Assembly: GCF_051860505.1 (NCBI RefSeq)
Contig: NZ_JBHYDX010000019.1
Span: forward strand, 27,356 to 91,355
DNA from: Pannonibacter sp051860505
GTDB lineage: Bacteria; Pseudomonadota; Alphaproteobacteria; Rhizobiales; Stappiaceae
Direction: 5' to 3'
DNA: 64,000 nt
Shown: positions 27,743 through 36,683 of the stretch, one piece after another
How the letters are laid out: every line of letters starts with the position of its first letter
Position numbering within the stretch: the stretch's first letter is position 1
The notes under the pieces: generated by a model
Seen by the model: only the letters and a program-made list of their open reading frames with translations
What the model was told of the DNA's origin: nothing
The model's database searches: none
Position numbers and translations under genes: made by a program

Positions 27743-27772
27743 TTGTTTTGAGACACGTGTCTCAAATAATGT
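27743..27772 (+). promoter_or_regulatory. Candidate promoter of the transporter operon
   Basis: TTGTTT at 27743-27748 and TAATGT at 27767-27772 with 18 bp between. The operator palindrome occupies the whole spacer, which fits repression by blocking polymerase. Transcription would start about 55-60 bp before the binding-protein ATG. Confidence 0.4.
27747..27766. promoter_or_regulatory. Operator: perfect 20-bp palindrome TTTGAGACACGTGTCTCAAA
   Basis: It has perfect dyad symmetry with a central CG, as is usual for LacI-family sites. It is placed between the divergent regulator and transporter genes. Confidence 0.75.
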
Positions 27773-27835
27773 TGCTGCAACGGACAGGTGAAGCCGAGGA
27801 GGGCGAGGCCGGTCTGTTTTGGGAGGAACGATCCA

Positions 27836-29158
27836 ATGAAATCCAGACTGCTGATGGCAGGCGCAAGCGCCCTGCTGATGTGCGGGCTTGCCGGCAACGC
27901 CAAGGCCGAGAACCTCACCCTGTGCTGGGCGTCCTGGGACCCGGCCAATGCCCTTGTCGAGCTGAGCAAGGACTTCGAGAAGAGCTCCGGCCACAAGATG
28001 AGCTTCGAATTCGTGCCCTGGCCGAATTTTGCCGACCGCATGCTCAACGAGCTGAATTCCGGCGGCAAGCTGTGCGACCTGATGATCGGCGACAGCCAGT
28101 GGATCGGCGGCGCGGCGGAAAACGGCCACTACGTGAAGCTCAACGACTTCTTCGATGCCAATGGCATCAAGATGAGCGACTTCATCGATGCCACCGTCAT
28201 GGGTTATTCCGAATGGCCGAAGGGCACGCCGAACTATTGGGCGCTGCCGGCCTTTGGTGACGTGGTAGGCTGGACCTATCGCAAGGACTGGTTCGCCCGT
28301 CCGGAGCTGCGCGCCGAGTACAAGGCCAAGTACGGCCGTGAGCTGGAAGCGCCGCAGACCTTTGCCGAGCTGAAGGACATCGCCACATTCTTCCAGGGCC
28401 GCGAGATCGACGGCACCAAGGTCTATGGCGCCTCAATCTACACCGAGCGCGGCTCGGAGGGCATTACCATGGGCGTCATGGACGTGCTCTACAGCTTCGG
28501 CTTCCTGTACCAGAACCCGGACAAGCCCTATGACATGGAGGGCTTTGTCAATTCCAAGGGCTCCGTCGCAGGGCTGGAATATTACAAGTCGCTTTATGAC
28601 TGCTGCACCCCTCCGGGCTCGTCCAACGGCTACATGAGCGAAGGCATCGATGCCTTCAAGTCGGGCCAGGTGGCGATGCAGATGAACTTCGCCTTCACCT
28701 GGCCGGGCTTTGAGAGCGATGCCAATGTCGGCAAGGGCAAGACCGGGTATTTCGTCAACCCGAAGGGGCCGGATGGCAAGCAGTTCGCCCAGCTCGGCGG
28801 CCAGGGTATTTCGGTTGTCTCCTATTCGCAGAAGAAGGATGCCGCGCTTGAATACATCAAGTGGTTTGCCCAGCCGGATGTCCAGGCGAAGTGGTGGACG
28901 ATGGGCGGCTTCTCCTGCCTGAAGGCGGTGACGCTGGCCCCTGACTTCCCCAAGAGCCAGCCCTACGCCCAGGCCTTCCTCGACTCGATGGCCGTGGTGA
29001 AGGACTTCTGGGCGGATCCCAGCTACGCCACCCTGCTGCAGGATGCCCAGAAGCGGTTCCATGACTATGTCGTGGCCGGCAATGGCACGGCACAGGAAGC
29101 GCTGGATGGTCTCGTCCGCGACTGGATCGAGACCTTCGAGGATGATGGCAAGCTCTGA
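27836..29158 (+). CDS. Sugar-type ABC transporter substrate-binding protein
   Basis: This 440-residue solute-binding protein of the family 1 (MalE/UgpB-like) type has signal peptide MKSRLLMAGASALLMCGL ending at GNAKA, and a mature part starting ENLTLCWASWDPANALVEL. Other marks are DLMIGDSQWIGGAAENG, WALPAFGDVVGWTYRKDWF and the hinge GQVAMQMNFAFTWPGF. The GGGAGGAACGATCCA before the ATG at 27836 fixes the start. It is the first gene of a six- to seven-gene operon ending in a dihydroxyacetone-type kinase, so the ligand may be a polyol or short ketose. Confidence 0.9.
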   Translation: MKSRLLMAGASALLMCGLAGNAKAENLTLCWASWDPANALVELSKDFEKSSGHKMSFEFVPWPNFADRMLNELNSGGKLCDLMIGDSQWIGGAAENGHYVKLNDFFDANGIKMSDFIDATVMGYSEWPKGTPNYWALPAFGDVVGWTYRKDWFARPELRAEYKAKYGRELEAPQTFAELKDIATFFQGREIDGTKVYGASIYTERGSEGITMGVMDVLYSFGFLYQNPDKPYDMEGFVNSKGSVAGLEYYKSLYDCCTPPGSSNGYMSEGIDAFKSGQVAMQMNFAFTWPGFESDANVGKGKTGYFVNPKGPDGKQFAQLGGQGISVVSYSQKKDAALEYIKWFAQPDVQAKWWTMGGFSCLKAVTLAPDFPKSQPYAQAFLDSMAVVKDFWADPSYATLLQDAQKRFHDYVVAGNGTAQEALDGLVRDWIETFEDDGKL

Positions 29159-29172
29159 GTGAACGTTGCCCG

Positions 29173-29194
29173 GGCGCGGCATGGCTGCCGCGCC
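29173..29194 (+). promoter_or_regulatory. Intra-operon hairpin after the binding-protein gene
   Basis: A 9-bp GC stem (ggcgcggca / tgccgcgcc) with a 4-nt loop lies 15 bp after the stop, inside a 129-bp gap. Such stems commonly protect the binding-protein mRNA or attenuate transcription of the permeases. Confidence 0.5.
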
Positions 29195-29287
29195 TGCGGT
29201 CCCGCGAAGCTCCTTACCGGACGCTGCCTTGCTGGCGTGTTGCAGGCCTTGAGCTGGCCAGCGCCTGGCCTTGAAACTGGAAACACC

Positions 29288-30235
29288 ATGACCGACCAAT
29301 CGACAGACCGGGCGCCAACGGCCTCCCGGCCGCTGCGGGGGCATGTCGTCAGGGGGTTGAGTGACCGGGCGGTGGCCTGGATCTTCATCGGCCCGACGAT
29401 CCTGCTGCTGCTGGCGATCAACATCTTCCCGCTGATCTGGACCATCCGGCTGAGCCTGACCAACTACCGCGCCAATCGCACCGCGGAGGCTGTCGAGTGG
29501 GTGGGGCTGCGCAACTATCAGCGCATCCTGACCGATCCCGACATCTGGCACACCATGCAGGCGACGGCGCATTTCCTGATCTGGACCATCGTCCTGCAGG
29601 TGCTGATCGGCTTCACGCTGGCCTATCTGATCAACAAGAAATTCCGGGGCAACGACCTGTGGACCACGCTCATCGTCCTGCCGATGATGCTGAGCCCGGC
29701 GGTGGTCGGCAATTTCTGGACCTTCCTGTACCAGCCGCAGATCGGCCTCTTCAACTACGTCGTCGGCTATCTCTCCGGCGTTGACCCCTCGTCCTTCTCG
29801 ATGATCGGGGATGTCGCTCTGGCTCCCTGGGCGATCGTGATTGTCGACACCTGGATGTGGACGCCGTTCGTCATGCTCATCTGCCTCGCTGGCCTGCGCT
29901 CCATTCCGGAGTCCATCTACGAGGCGGCGGAATGTGACCGGGCCAGCAAATGGCGGCAGTTCTGGACCATCACCATCCCGATGGCGCTGCCTTTCCTCAT
30001 GCTGGCGGTTCTGTTCCGCGGCATCGAGAACTTCAAGATGTTCGACCTGGTCGTGCAGCTGACCGGCGGCGGTCCCGGGTCCATCACCGAGTTGACCTCG
30101 ATCAACCTCAAGCGCGAAGCCTTCGAGAAGTGGCGCACCGGCTACGCCAGCGCCTATGCCGTGATCCTCTTCGTCACCGTCTTTGGCCTTGCCTCGATCT
30201 ATGTGAAGGCGCTCAACAAGGTGAAGCAGCGATGA
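29288..30235 (+). CDS. ABC transporter permease 1 (MalF-like)
   Basis: This 315-residue inner-membrane permease has about six helices; the first is WIFIGPTILLLLAINIFPLIW near residue 36. The EAA coupling loop reads SIYEAAECDRASKWRQFWTI near residue 213, with conserved Glu-Ala-Ala and Gly replaced by Cys-Asp. The ATG at 29288 gives a short hydrophilic N-terminus of the usual kind. It ends in a 4-bp ATGA overlap with the second permease. Confidence 0.9.
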   Translation: MTDQSTDRAPTASRPLRGHVVRGLSDRAVAWIFIGPTILLLLAINIFPLIWTIRLSLTNYRANRTAEAVEWVGLRNYQRILTDPDIWHTMQATAHFLIWTIVLQVLIGFTLAYLINKKFRGNDLWTTLIVLPMMLSPAVVGNFWTFLYQPQIGLFNYVVGYLSGVDPSSFSMIGDVALAPWAIVIVDTWMWTPFVMLICLAGLRSIPESIYEAAECDRASKWRQFWTITIPMALPFLMLAVLFRGIENFKMFDLVVQLTGGGPGSITELTSINLKREAFEKWRTGYASAYAVILFVTVFGLASIYVKALNKVKQR

Positions 30236-31170
30236 GCAGCTATTCCGTCACCCATCCCTCGCTGAGGCAGAAGTGGTTCGCCGGTGTGATCGTCGTCGTC
30301 TATGCGCTCATCACGCTGATGCCGCTGATCTGGATCGTCGCCACCGGCTTCAAGTCGCCCTCCGATGCCATTGCCTATCCGCCCAAGGTCGTGTTCGAAC
30401 CAACGCTGGAAGGCTACGTCAACCTGTTCACCACGCGCACCCGGCTTTCGCCGGAGGCCCTGGCGGCGGCAGGTCCCGCTCAGACCTGGTACGACGAGAT
30501 CGTGCGCCAGTATGACATGGTCATTTCCGGTCCCAGCCGCTATGGCGAGCGCTTCTTCAACTCCGTCATCATCGGCTTCGGCTCCACCTTCCTGTCGATC
30601 TTCCTCGGCACGCTGGCGGCCTATGGCTTCTCAAGGTTCCGGGTGCCGCTGAAGGATGACCTCCTGTTCTTCATCCTGTCGACGCGGATGATGCCGCCGG
30701 TGGCGGTCGCCATTCCGATCTTCCTGATGTTCCGCGAGGTCGGCCTGTCCGACACGCATCTGGGCATGATCCTGCTCTACACAGCCGTCAACCTGTCCCT
30801 GTCTGTCTGGCTGCTCAAGGGCTTCATCGACGAGATCCCGATCGAATACGAGGAAGCTGCGCTCATCGACGGCTACACGCGGTTCCAGGCCTTCTACAAG
30901 GTGGTGCTGCCGCAGGCCGCGACCGGGATCGCCTCGACGGCAATCTTCTGCCTGATCTTTGCCTGGAACGAATACGCCTTCGCGGTGCTGCTCACCTCCG
31001 GCACGGCGCAGACCGCGCCGCCCTTCATTCCGACGATCATCGGCGTCGGCAAGGACTGGCCGGCGGTTGCCGCTGGCGCCACCCTGTTCCTCGTCCCGGT
31101 CATGGTCTTCACCGTCCTGTTGCGCAAGCACCTGTTGCGCGGGATCACCTTCGGAGCTGTCCGCAAATGA
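30232..31170 (+). CDS. ABC transporter permease 2 (MalG-like)
   Basis: This 312-residue partner permease starts at the overlapping ATG at 30232, although its frame stays open upstream. First helix FAGVIVVVYALITLMPLIWI; EAA loop EYEEAALIDGYTRFQAFYKV near residue 200. A long periplasmic segment (about 45-100) is the insert seen in MalG-type proteins of this carbohydrate class. It ends in an ATGA overlap with a 62-codon gene. Confidence 0.9.
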   Translation: MSSYSVTHPSLRQKWFAGVIVVVYALITLMPLIWIVATGFKSPSDAIAYPPKVVFEPTLEGYVNLFTTRTRLSPEALAAAGPAQTWYDEIVRQYDMVISGPSRYGERFFNSVIIGFGSTFLSIFLGTLAAYGFSRFRVPLKDDLLFFILSTRMMPPVAVAIPIFLMFREVGLSDTHLGMILLYTAVNLSLSVWLLKGFIDEIPIEYEEAALIDGYTRFQAFYKVVLPQAATGIASTAIFCLIFAWNEYAFAVLLTSGTAQTAPPFIPTIIGVGKDWPAVAAGATLFLVPVMVFTVLLRKHLLRGITFGAVRK

Positions 31171-31355
31171 GAGCGCTCGTTCAGGACCTTGCCCGGCTGC
31201 GCCGGGGGCCATGGGAAATGCTGGCAACCGTGCTCATCGCACTTGGCGTCGTCATGCTCATGCAGCCGGTTTCGCTGTGGCTTTACACCCACTCCTTCGT
31301 GGTCACGCTTGTCGGCACGGTGATGTTCATCATCGTCAGCCATTTCCCGGAGTAG
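31167..31355 (+). CDS. 62-residue two-helix membrane protein in the transporter operon
   Basis: A basic N-terminus (MRALVQDLARLRRGPWEM) is followed by two hydrophobic segments, LATVLIALGVVMLMQPVSLW and FVVTLVGTVMFIIVSHF. The start overlaps the upstream permease (ATGA) and the first ATPase begins 4 bp after its stop, so it is certainly translated with them. It is not the DUF2160 protein of glycerol transporters by visible sequence, but it occupies the same position. It may be an accessory subunit or membrane stabiliser of the transporter. The family is not recognised. Confidence 0.75.
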   Translation: MRALVQDLARLRRGPWEMLATVLIALGVVMLMQPVSLWLYTHSFVVTLVGTVMFIIVSHFPE

Positions 31356-31359
31356 GCCG

Positions 31360-32457
31360 ATGGCCCAGATCCGAATTGAAAACCTGCGCAAGGAGTTCGG
31401 CGCCTTTACCGCCGTCCGCTCCTCCAGCTTCACCATCGAGGACGGCGAATTCTTCATGCTGTTGGGTCCGTCCGGCTGCGGCAAGACCACGACCCTGCGC
31501 ATGATGGCCGGTCTCGAACTGCCGACCAGCGGCCATATCTACATCGACGGCGAGGAGGTCAGCCAGAAGCGGGCGAGCCAGCGCGACATTGCCTTCGTGT
31601 TCCAGATGTTCGCGCTCTACCCGCACATGAACGTGCGCAAGAACATCAGCTATCCGCTGGTCAGCCAGGGCATGTCCCGGGCCGATGTCCGGCGCAAGGT
31701 GGCGGAAGTGGCGAAGATCCTGCGCATCGAGGACATTCTCGAGCGCCCCGTCGGCGGCCTGTCCGGCGGCGACCGCCAGCGCGTCGCGCTGGGCCGGGCC
31801 ATCGTGCGCGAGCCCAAGGCCTTCTTCATGGACGAACCGCTCGGCGCGCTGGATGCCGAGTTCCGCGAGCACATGGCCGAAGAGCTGCGCGCACTGCATG
31901 ACCGGATGGGGGCAACAACCGTCTATGTCACCCATGACCAACTCGAGGCCATGCAGATGGGCGACAAGATCGTCGTCATGAACCACGGTGTCGTCGAGCA
32001 GTTCGGCGTGCCGCAGCAGATCTACGACTGGCCGGCAACGAAATTCGTGGCCGAATTCATCGGCACTCCGCCGATGAACTTCCTCGACTTCGAAGGGACC
32101 GTTCCGAACGGAGCGACACAGGTCGCGCTGGGCGAGGCCGTCTTCACTGTCCCGGAACAACTGACGGGCGCGCAGGGAGCTCTCACTCTCGGCGTGCGTC
32201 CGGAACACGTCACCCTGTCGGATGCCGCGCCCTACCGGGCTGAGGTTCTGGCCCAGGAATATCTTGGCACAACCCAGATCATCACGCTGCGCACCGCTCA
32301 TGGCCTGCTCAAGGCCCGGATTGCGTCGGATGTGCCGGTCCGGCTGGGGGAGGTGACCGGCGTCCTGTTGGATGCCCGCAAGCTCACCGTATTTGACGCG
32401 ACAACCGGCCGGGCGTTGGTGTCGAAGGGCAATCAGGAGGCGCTGCGTCATGGCTGA
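31360..32457 (+). CDS. ABC transporter ATP-binding protein 1 (UgpC/MalK type)
   Basis: This 365-residue ATPase has Walker A GPSGCGKTTTLRM near residue 38, Q-loop VFQMFALYPHM, signature LSGGDRQRVALGRA near 133 (Asp replaces the usual Gln), Walker B FFMDEPLGALDAEF and switch His in YVTHDQLEAM. A C-terminal OB-type regulatory domain starts near 240. Two different ATPases in one operon suggest a heterodimer, as in the GlpS/GlpT glycerol system. Confidence 0.93.
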   Translation: MAQIRIENLRKEFGAFTAVRSSSFTIEDGEFFMLLGPSGCGKTTTLRMMAGLELPTSGHIYIDGEEVSQKRASQRDIAFVFQMFALYPHMNVRKNISYPLVSQGMSRADVRRKVAEVAKILRIEDILERPVGGLSGGDRQRVALGRAIVREPKAFFMDEPLGALDAEFREHMAEELRALHDRMGATTVYVTHDQLEAMQMGDKIVVMNHGVVEQFGVPQQIYDWPATKFVAEFIGTPPMNFLDFEGTVPNGATQVALGEAVFTVPEQLTGAQGALTLGVRPEHVTLSDAAPYRAEVLAQEYLGTTQIITLRTAHGLLKARIASDVPVRLGEVTGVLLDARKLTVFDATTGRALVSKGNQEALRHG

Positions 32458-33445
32458 AGTCAGTCTTCATGGCATTTCCAGACGTTTCGGTGCCACGCTG
32501 GCTCTTGATGATGTCAGCATGACCGTGCCCGACGGTTCCTTTGTCATCCTGCTCGGCCCCACCGGTGCCGGCAAGACGACGATCCTGCGGATGGTCGCCG
32601 GTCTCGATGCACCGGATGCGGGCGAAGTTCTGATCGGTGGCAAGTCCATGGCAGGCTTCACCCCGGCGCAGCGCAACGTTGCCATGGTGTTCCAGCAATA
32701 CTCGCTCTATCCGCATCTCAACGTGCGCGAGAACCTCGCCTTTCCGCTGAAATCGCCGATGCTGCGCACGCCGCAGGCGGAGATTGACCGCAAGGTGAAG
32801 GAAGTGGCGGAAATCCTGCGCATCTCGCACAAGCTCGACAACAAGGCGACTGCCCTGTCGGGCGGCGAGATGCAGCGTGTGTCCATCGGCCGGGCCTTGG
32901 TGCGCAATCCGGCGGTCTATCTGATGGACGAGCCGCTTTCCTCGCTGGATGCCAAGCTGCGCGCCGATCTGCGTGTGGAGCTGAAGAACATCCAGGCCAA
33001 CTCCGGCGCGACGCTGCTCTATGTCACCCATGACCAGATCGAGGCGATGACCATGGCCACCCATGTCGGCGTGCTCGATCAGGGTCGGCTGGTGCAGTTC
33101 GGCTCGCCGCGGCAGATCTATGAGGATCCGGTCAGCGTCTACGCGGCTAGCCGGCTTGGCCAGCCGCGCATCAACGTGCTGCCGGCCGATCTCTTCGCCG
33201 GCGCCCCGCACGGTGCCGCGTCGATTGGCCTGCGTCCCGAACACATCGCGCAAGGGGAAGGGGAGGAGAGCTTTGTCAGCCGCGTCGAGCATCTCGGCGA
33301 CCAGACCCGGCTGCATCTCACTCTGCGCAACCATGCCATTGTCACCGTCACTGATGCCCACACGACGCTGAAGCGTGGCGATGCGGTGCGAATCCGTCCA
33401 CGCAATCCGCTGTATTTCGACGCCACCGGCGCAAGACTGATCTGA
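32450..33445 (+). CDS. ABC transporter ATP-binding protein 2 (UgpC/MalK type)
   Basis: This 331-residue ATPase has Walker A GPTGAGKTTILRM near 36, FQQYSLYPHLNVRENLAFP, signature ALSGGEMQRVSIGRA near 138, Walker B YLMDEPLSSLDAKLR and YVTHDQIEAMTMA. The OB-type domain is shorter than that of the first ATPase. The ATG at 32450 has AGGAGG upstream inside the preceding gene and overlaps it by 8 bp. The substrate specificity is set by the binding protein, not by this subunit. Confidence 0.93.
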   Translation: MAEVSLHGISRRFGATLALDDVSMTVPDGSFVILLGPTGAGKTTILRMVAGLDAPDAGEVLIGGKSMAGFTPAQRNVAMVFQQYSLYPHLNVRENLAFPLKSPMLRTPQAEIDRKVKEVAEILRISHKLDNKATALSGGEMQRVSIGRALVRNPAVYLMDEPLSSLDAKLRADLRVELKNIQANSGATLLYVTHDQIEAMTMATHVGVLDQGRLVQFGSPRQIYEDPVSVYAASRLGQPRINVLPADLFAGAPHGAASIGLRPEHIAQGEGEESFVSRVEHLGDQTRLHLTLRNHAIVTVTDAHTTLKRGDAVRIRPRNPLYFDATGARLI

Positions 33446-33458
33446 GGGAGGAAGCCCG

Positions 33459-35081
33459 ATGACCCATTTCATGAACAGGAAGGAAGACCTCGTCACTGAA
33501 GCGATCGACGGGGCGCTCATTGCAGCCGGGGGCACGCTGGCGCGTCTTGATGGCTATCCGCACATCCGCGTTGTCGTGCGCAGTGACTGGACCAAAACCC
33601 GCGTGGCCCTCGTCTCCGGCGGTGGCTCGGGGCATGAGCCGGCGCATGTCGGCTTCGTCGGCAAGGGCATGCTGACAGCAGCGGTCTGCGGCGATGTCTT
33701 TGCCTCGCCGTCGGTCGATGCCGTCCTTGCTGCCATTCTGGCGGTGACCGGTCCGGCCGGCTGCCTGCTCATCGTCAAGAACTACACCGGCGACCGTCTC
33801 AACTTCGGCCTTGCCGCCGAACGTGCCCGTGCCTTTGGCCACAAGGTCGAGATGGTGGTGGTCGACGATGATGTCGCCCTGCCGGATCTGCCGCAGGCGC
33901 GTGGTGTCGCCGGAACACTGTTCGTGCACAAGATCGCCGGGGCTCTCGCCGAAGCCGGGCGCGATCTGGAAAGCATCGCGGCAACGGCCCGCCGGGTCAT
34001 TGCCGCCAGCCACAGCATCGGCATGTCGCTGGACACCTGCACTGTGCCCGGCTCGCCGAAGGAACATCGCATCCCGGCCGGCAAGGTCGAGCTTGGCCTT
34101 GGCATTCACGGCGAGGCCGGGTTCGAGCAGATCGACTATGTCGATGCGCGCCAGGCCATGGTCGCGGTCGTCGACAAGCTGCGCGGATGCATGTCGGACA
34201 AGCCGCATGTTGCCCTCCTGAACAATCTGGGCGCGGCCTCGGTGCTCGAGATGTCGGTTCTGGCGCATGAGCTGATCCGCTCCTCCATCGGCGAGCGCAT
34301 CACCTGGCTGATCGGTCCGGCCGCAATGATGACCTCGCTCGACATGCACGGGTTCTCCGTCTCGGTGCTGGAACTGGAGGAGGGCGATGCGGCCCTGCTG
34401 GCTGCACCGACGCCCGTGGCCGGCTGGCCCGGCTGCACCGAACTGCGGCCAAGCCGCATCCTGCCGCTGCCGGATGGCCTGTCGCCGATCAAGGCCATGC
34501 CTTCGCCTCATGCGGCAACACGTGCGTTCCTCTTGTCCTGCTGCGAGGTGCTGATCGGTGCTGAAGTGGCCCTCAACGCCCTCGACGCCAAGTCCGGCGA
34601 TGGCGACACGGGCTCGACCCTGGCCAATGCGTCCCGCGCCTTGATTTCGGCGCTGGATGCCCTGCCGCTGGCCGATCCGACCCAGCTCTACCGCGCCATC
34701 GGTCAGGAGCTCAGCCAGACCATGGGCGGCTCGTCCGGCGTGTTGCTGGCGATCTTCTTTGCCGCGGCCGGCGACGCCTCGTCCTCCGGCCTGTCCATAC
34801 GTGAGGCGCTGAAGGCGGGGCTGGATCGGATGCAGCAGATTGGCGGTGCCATGCCCGGCGACCGGACCATGATTGACGCCTTGCAGCCGGCCCTGGAGGC
34901 GCTGGACGAGAGCCTTGCGGCGGCCGCTGCGGCGGCGCGCAAGGGGGCGAACCATACTGCCACCCTGACCCGCGCCAAGGCTGGCCGCTCGTCCTACCTT
35001 AACGCCGACCAGCTTCTCGGCCACAATGACCCGGGCGCGGAAGCGGTGGCGATTCTGTTCGAGCATCTGGCGCGGCACTGA
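33459..35081 (+). CDS. DhaK-DhaL fusion kinase (dihydroxyacetone or related ketose kinase)
   Basis: This 540-residue ATP-dependent kinase is fused from both domains. DhaK: SGGGSGHEPAHVGFVG near residue 53 and the covalent-substrate His in LGLGIHGEAGFEQ near 215. DhaL: DAKSGDGDTGSTLANASRAL near 375 with the Asp cluster for Mg-ADP, then MGGSSGVLLAIFFAA near 420. It phosphorylates dihydroxyacetone, glyceraldehyde or a tetrulose. As last gene of the uptake operon, and with no dehydrogenase present, it likely acts directly on the imported ketose. The family is also known to act on erythrulose in other bacteria. Confidence 0.9.
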   Translation: MTHFMNRKEDLVTEAIDGALIAAGGTLARLDGYPHIRVVVRSDWTKTRVALVSGGGSGHEPAHVGFVGKGMLTAAVCGDVFASPSVDAVLAAILAVTGPAGCLLIVKNYTGDRLNFGLAAERARAFGHKVEMVVVDDDVALPDLPQARGVAGTLFVHKIAGALAEAGRDLESIAATARRVIAASHSIGMSLDTCTVPGSPKEHRIPAGKVELGLGIHGEAGFEQIDYVDARQAMVAVVDKLRGCMSDKPHVALLNNLGAASVLEMSVLAHELIRSSIGERITWLIGPAAMMTSLDMHGFSVSVLELEEGDAALLAAPTPVAGWPGCTELRPSRILPLPDGLSPIKAMPSPHAATRAFLLSCCEVLIGAEVALNALDAKSGDGDTGSTLANASRALISALDALPLADPTQLYRAIGQELSQTMGGSSGVLLAIFFAAAGDASSSGLSIREALKAGLDRMQQIGGAMPGDRTMIDALQPALEALDESLAAAAAAARKGANHTATLTRAKAGRSSYLNADQLLGHNDPGAEAVAILFEHLARH

Positions 35082-35084
35082 AAC

Positions 35085-35128
35085 CTGCCCCCTTGGCTCC
35101 TTGCATCTGCCAGAGGCCAAGGGGGCAG
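35085..35128 (+). terminator. Hairpin at the end of the uptake operon
   Basis: The 13-bp arms ctgcccccttggc and gccaagggggcag with an 18-nt loop lie 4 bp after the kinase stop. No T-tract follows, so it may end transcription only weakly. Confidence 0.5.
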
Positions 35129-35228
35129 ATGAAGGCTCGACAGGCGCGGCCTACCGGGGCAATGTGCGCGGCGCGGAGCCTCGGACGCTATTTCCTGCCG
35201 GGCCCGCTCCGCAAAGGACCCAGCCGAC

Positions 35229-36674
35229 GTGATTGCATTGCGCCCCATACTCTATGTGCTGGGCATTCTCTATGTGGCGCTGGCCACCGTGATGCTCGTG
35301 CCGGCGATGGTGGATGTCGCGGCCAAGAACGCGGACTGGCAGGCCTTTGTCTTTTCAGCCTTTCTCACGGGTCTGGTTGGCATGTTGCTGGCCATTGCCG
35401 TCGACGGATCGCTGAAGAAGGGCCTGTCGATGCGCCAGACCTTCCTGCTGACGGTGCTGGCCTGGATCACCATTCCCGGCTTTGGCGCATTGCCGTTCTT
35501 CTGGCTCGGCCTCGGGCCGGCCGATGCGGTGTTCGAATCGGTATCGGGCTTCACCACCACCGGCGGCACCGTGCTGACCGGGCTCGATTCGCTGCCGCCG
35601 GGCATACTCGTCTGGCGTTCGATGATGCAGTGGACCGGCGGTATCGGCGTTGCGGTCATGGGCATTTTCCTGCTGCCGTTCCTGCGCGTCGGTGGCATGC
35701 AGTTGTTCCAGAGCGAGAGCGGGGAGGGCGGCGAGAAGATCGTCGGCCGCTCGGTCGAACTGATCCGGCTTATGGTTGTGATCTACGCCGGGCTGACTGC
35801 GGCTTGTGCAACCGGATACTACCTGACCGGCATGGATGCGTTCGACGCGATCAACCACGCCATGACCACCCTGTCGACGGGCGGCTACTCGACCTATGAC
35901 GCGTCTTTCGGCGCCTTTGCAGCCGACGGGCCGGCCTGGGTCGCCATCGGCTTCATGCTGGTTGGCGCCTTGCCGTTTGTTCTCGTCATCCAGGCGCTGC
36001 GCGGCGCGCCGCTGCAGCTCTGGCAGGATCCGCAGGTCCGGGCGATGCTTGCGCTCATCGGCATCATCACCTTTGGCCTGACGGTGCATCTGGGCGCCAC
36101 CCAGTCGCTCGGGTTCTTTGATGCGTTGCGGCTCGCGGCCTTTACCATTGTCTCGCTGATCACCACCACCGGCTTCTATCTCACCGACTACACGCTCTGG
36201 GGCGGGGTTGTCGTGGGCATGGTGCTGCTGCTTGCCTTTGTCGGCGGTTGCACCGGGTCCACTTCGGGCGGGGTCAAGATCTTCCGTTACCTGGTGCTTC
36301 TGGCGGCGGTGCGCTCGCATCTGCGCAAGATGGTCCGCCCGAACCGGGTCACCGCCGAAACCTTCGGCAAGACCCGCCTGACGCCGGACCTCTCGTCTGC
36401 GGTCCTGGTCTATCTGGTGCTCTATACCGGCTCTGTCGCGGCCGTCTGCCTGTGTCTGGCCGCCTTCGATATTGCCTTCATCACCAGTCTGGCGGCTGCG
36501 GCCAGTGCGGTTGGCAACATCGGGGCCGCCCTTGGCCCGCTGGTCGGCCCGGACGGAACCTTTGGCGCTCTGCCGGACGGGGCCAAGTGGCTGTTGTCGG
36601 GGGCCATGCTGCTCGGGCGGCTGGAACTGATCGTGGTCCTGGTCATGCTCGACCCGGATTTCTGGTCCAATTGA
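35229..36674 (+). CDS. trkH: TrkH-family potassium uptake protein
   Basis: This 481-residue polytopic channel subunit has the four pseudo-repeat P-loops: GFTTTGGTVLTG near residue 110, TLSTGGYSTYD near 218, SLITTTGFYLTD near 312 and VGNIGAALGPL near 428, each with the conserved Gly of the K+ filter. TrkH works with the TrkA NAD/ATP-binding subunit, which is not in the window. The GTG at 35229 follows AAAGGA; no better ATG is available. Confidence 0.9.
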   Translation: MIALRPILYVLGILYVALATVMLVPAMVDVAAKNADWQAFVFSAFLTGLVGMLLAIAVDGSLKKGLSMRQTFLLTVLAWITIPGFGALPFFWLGLGPADAVFESVSGFTTTGGTVLTGLDSLPPGILVWRSMMQWTGGIGVAVMGIFLLPFLRVGGMQLFQSESGEGGEKIVGRSVELIRLMVVIYAGLTAACATGYYLTGMDAFDAINHAMTTLSTGGYSTYDASFGAFAADGPAWVAIGFMLVGALPFVLVIQALRGAPLQLWQDPQVRAMLALIGIITFGLTVHLGATQSLGFFDALRLAAFTIVSLITTTGFYLTDYTLWGGVVVGMVLLLAFVGGCTGSTSGGVKIFRYLVLLAAVRSHLRKMVRPNRVTAETFGKTRLTPDLSSAVLVYLVLYTGSVAAVCLCLAAFDIAFITSLAAAASAVGNIGAALGPLVGPDGTFGALPDGAKWLLSGAMLLGRLELIVVLVMLDPDFWSN

Positions 36675-36683
36675 GGCTTACCC

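Noticed and set aside
33348..35120. 590-codon minus-strand frame opposite the DhaK-DhaL kinase
   Set aside because: Antisense shadow; the plus-strand protein has complete catalytic motifs.
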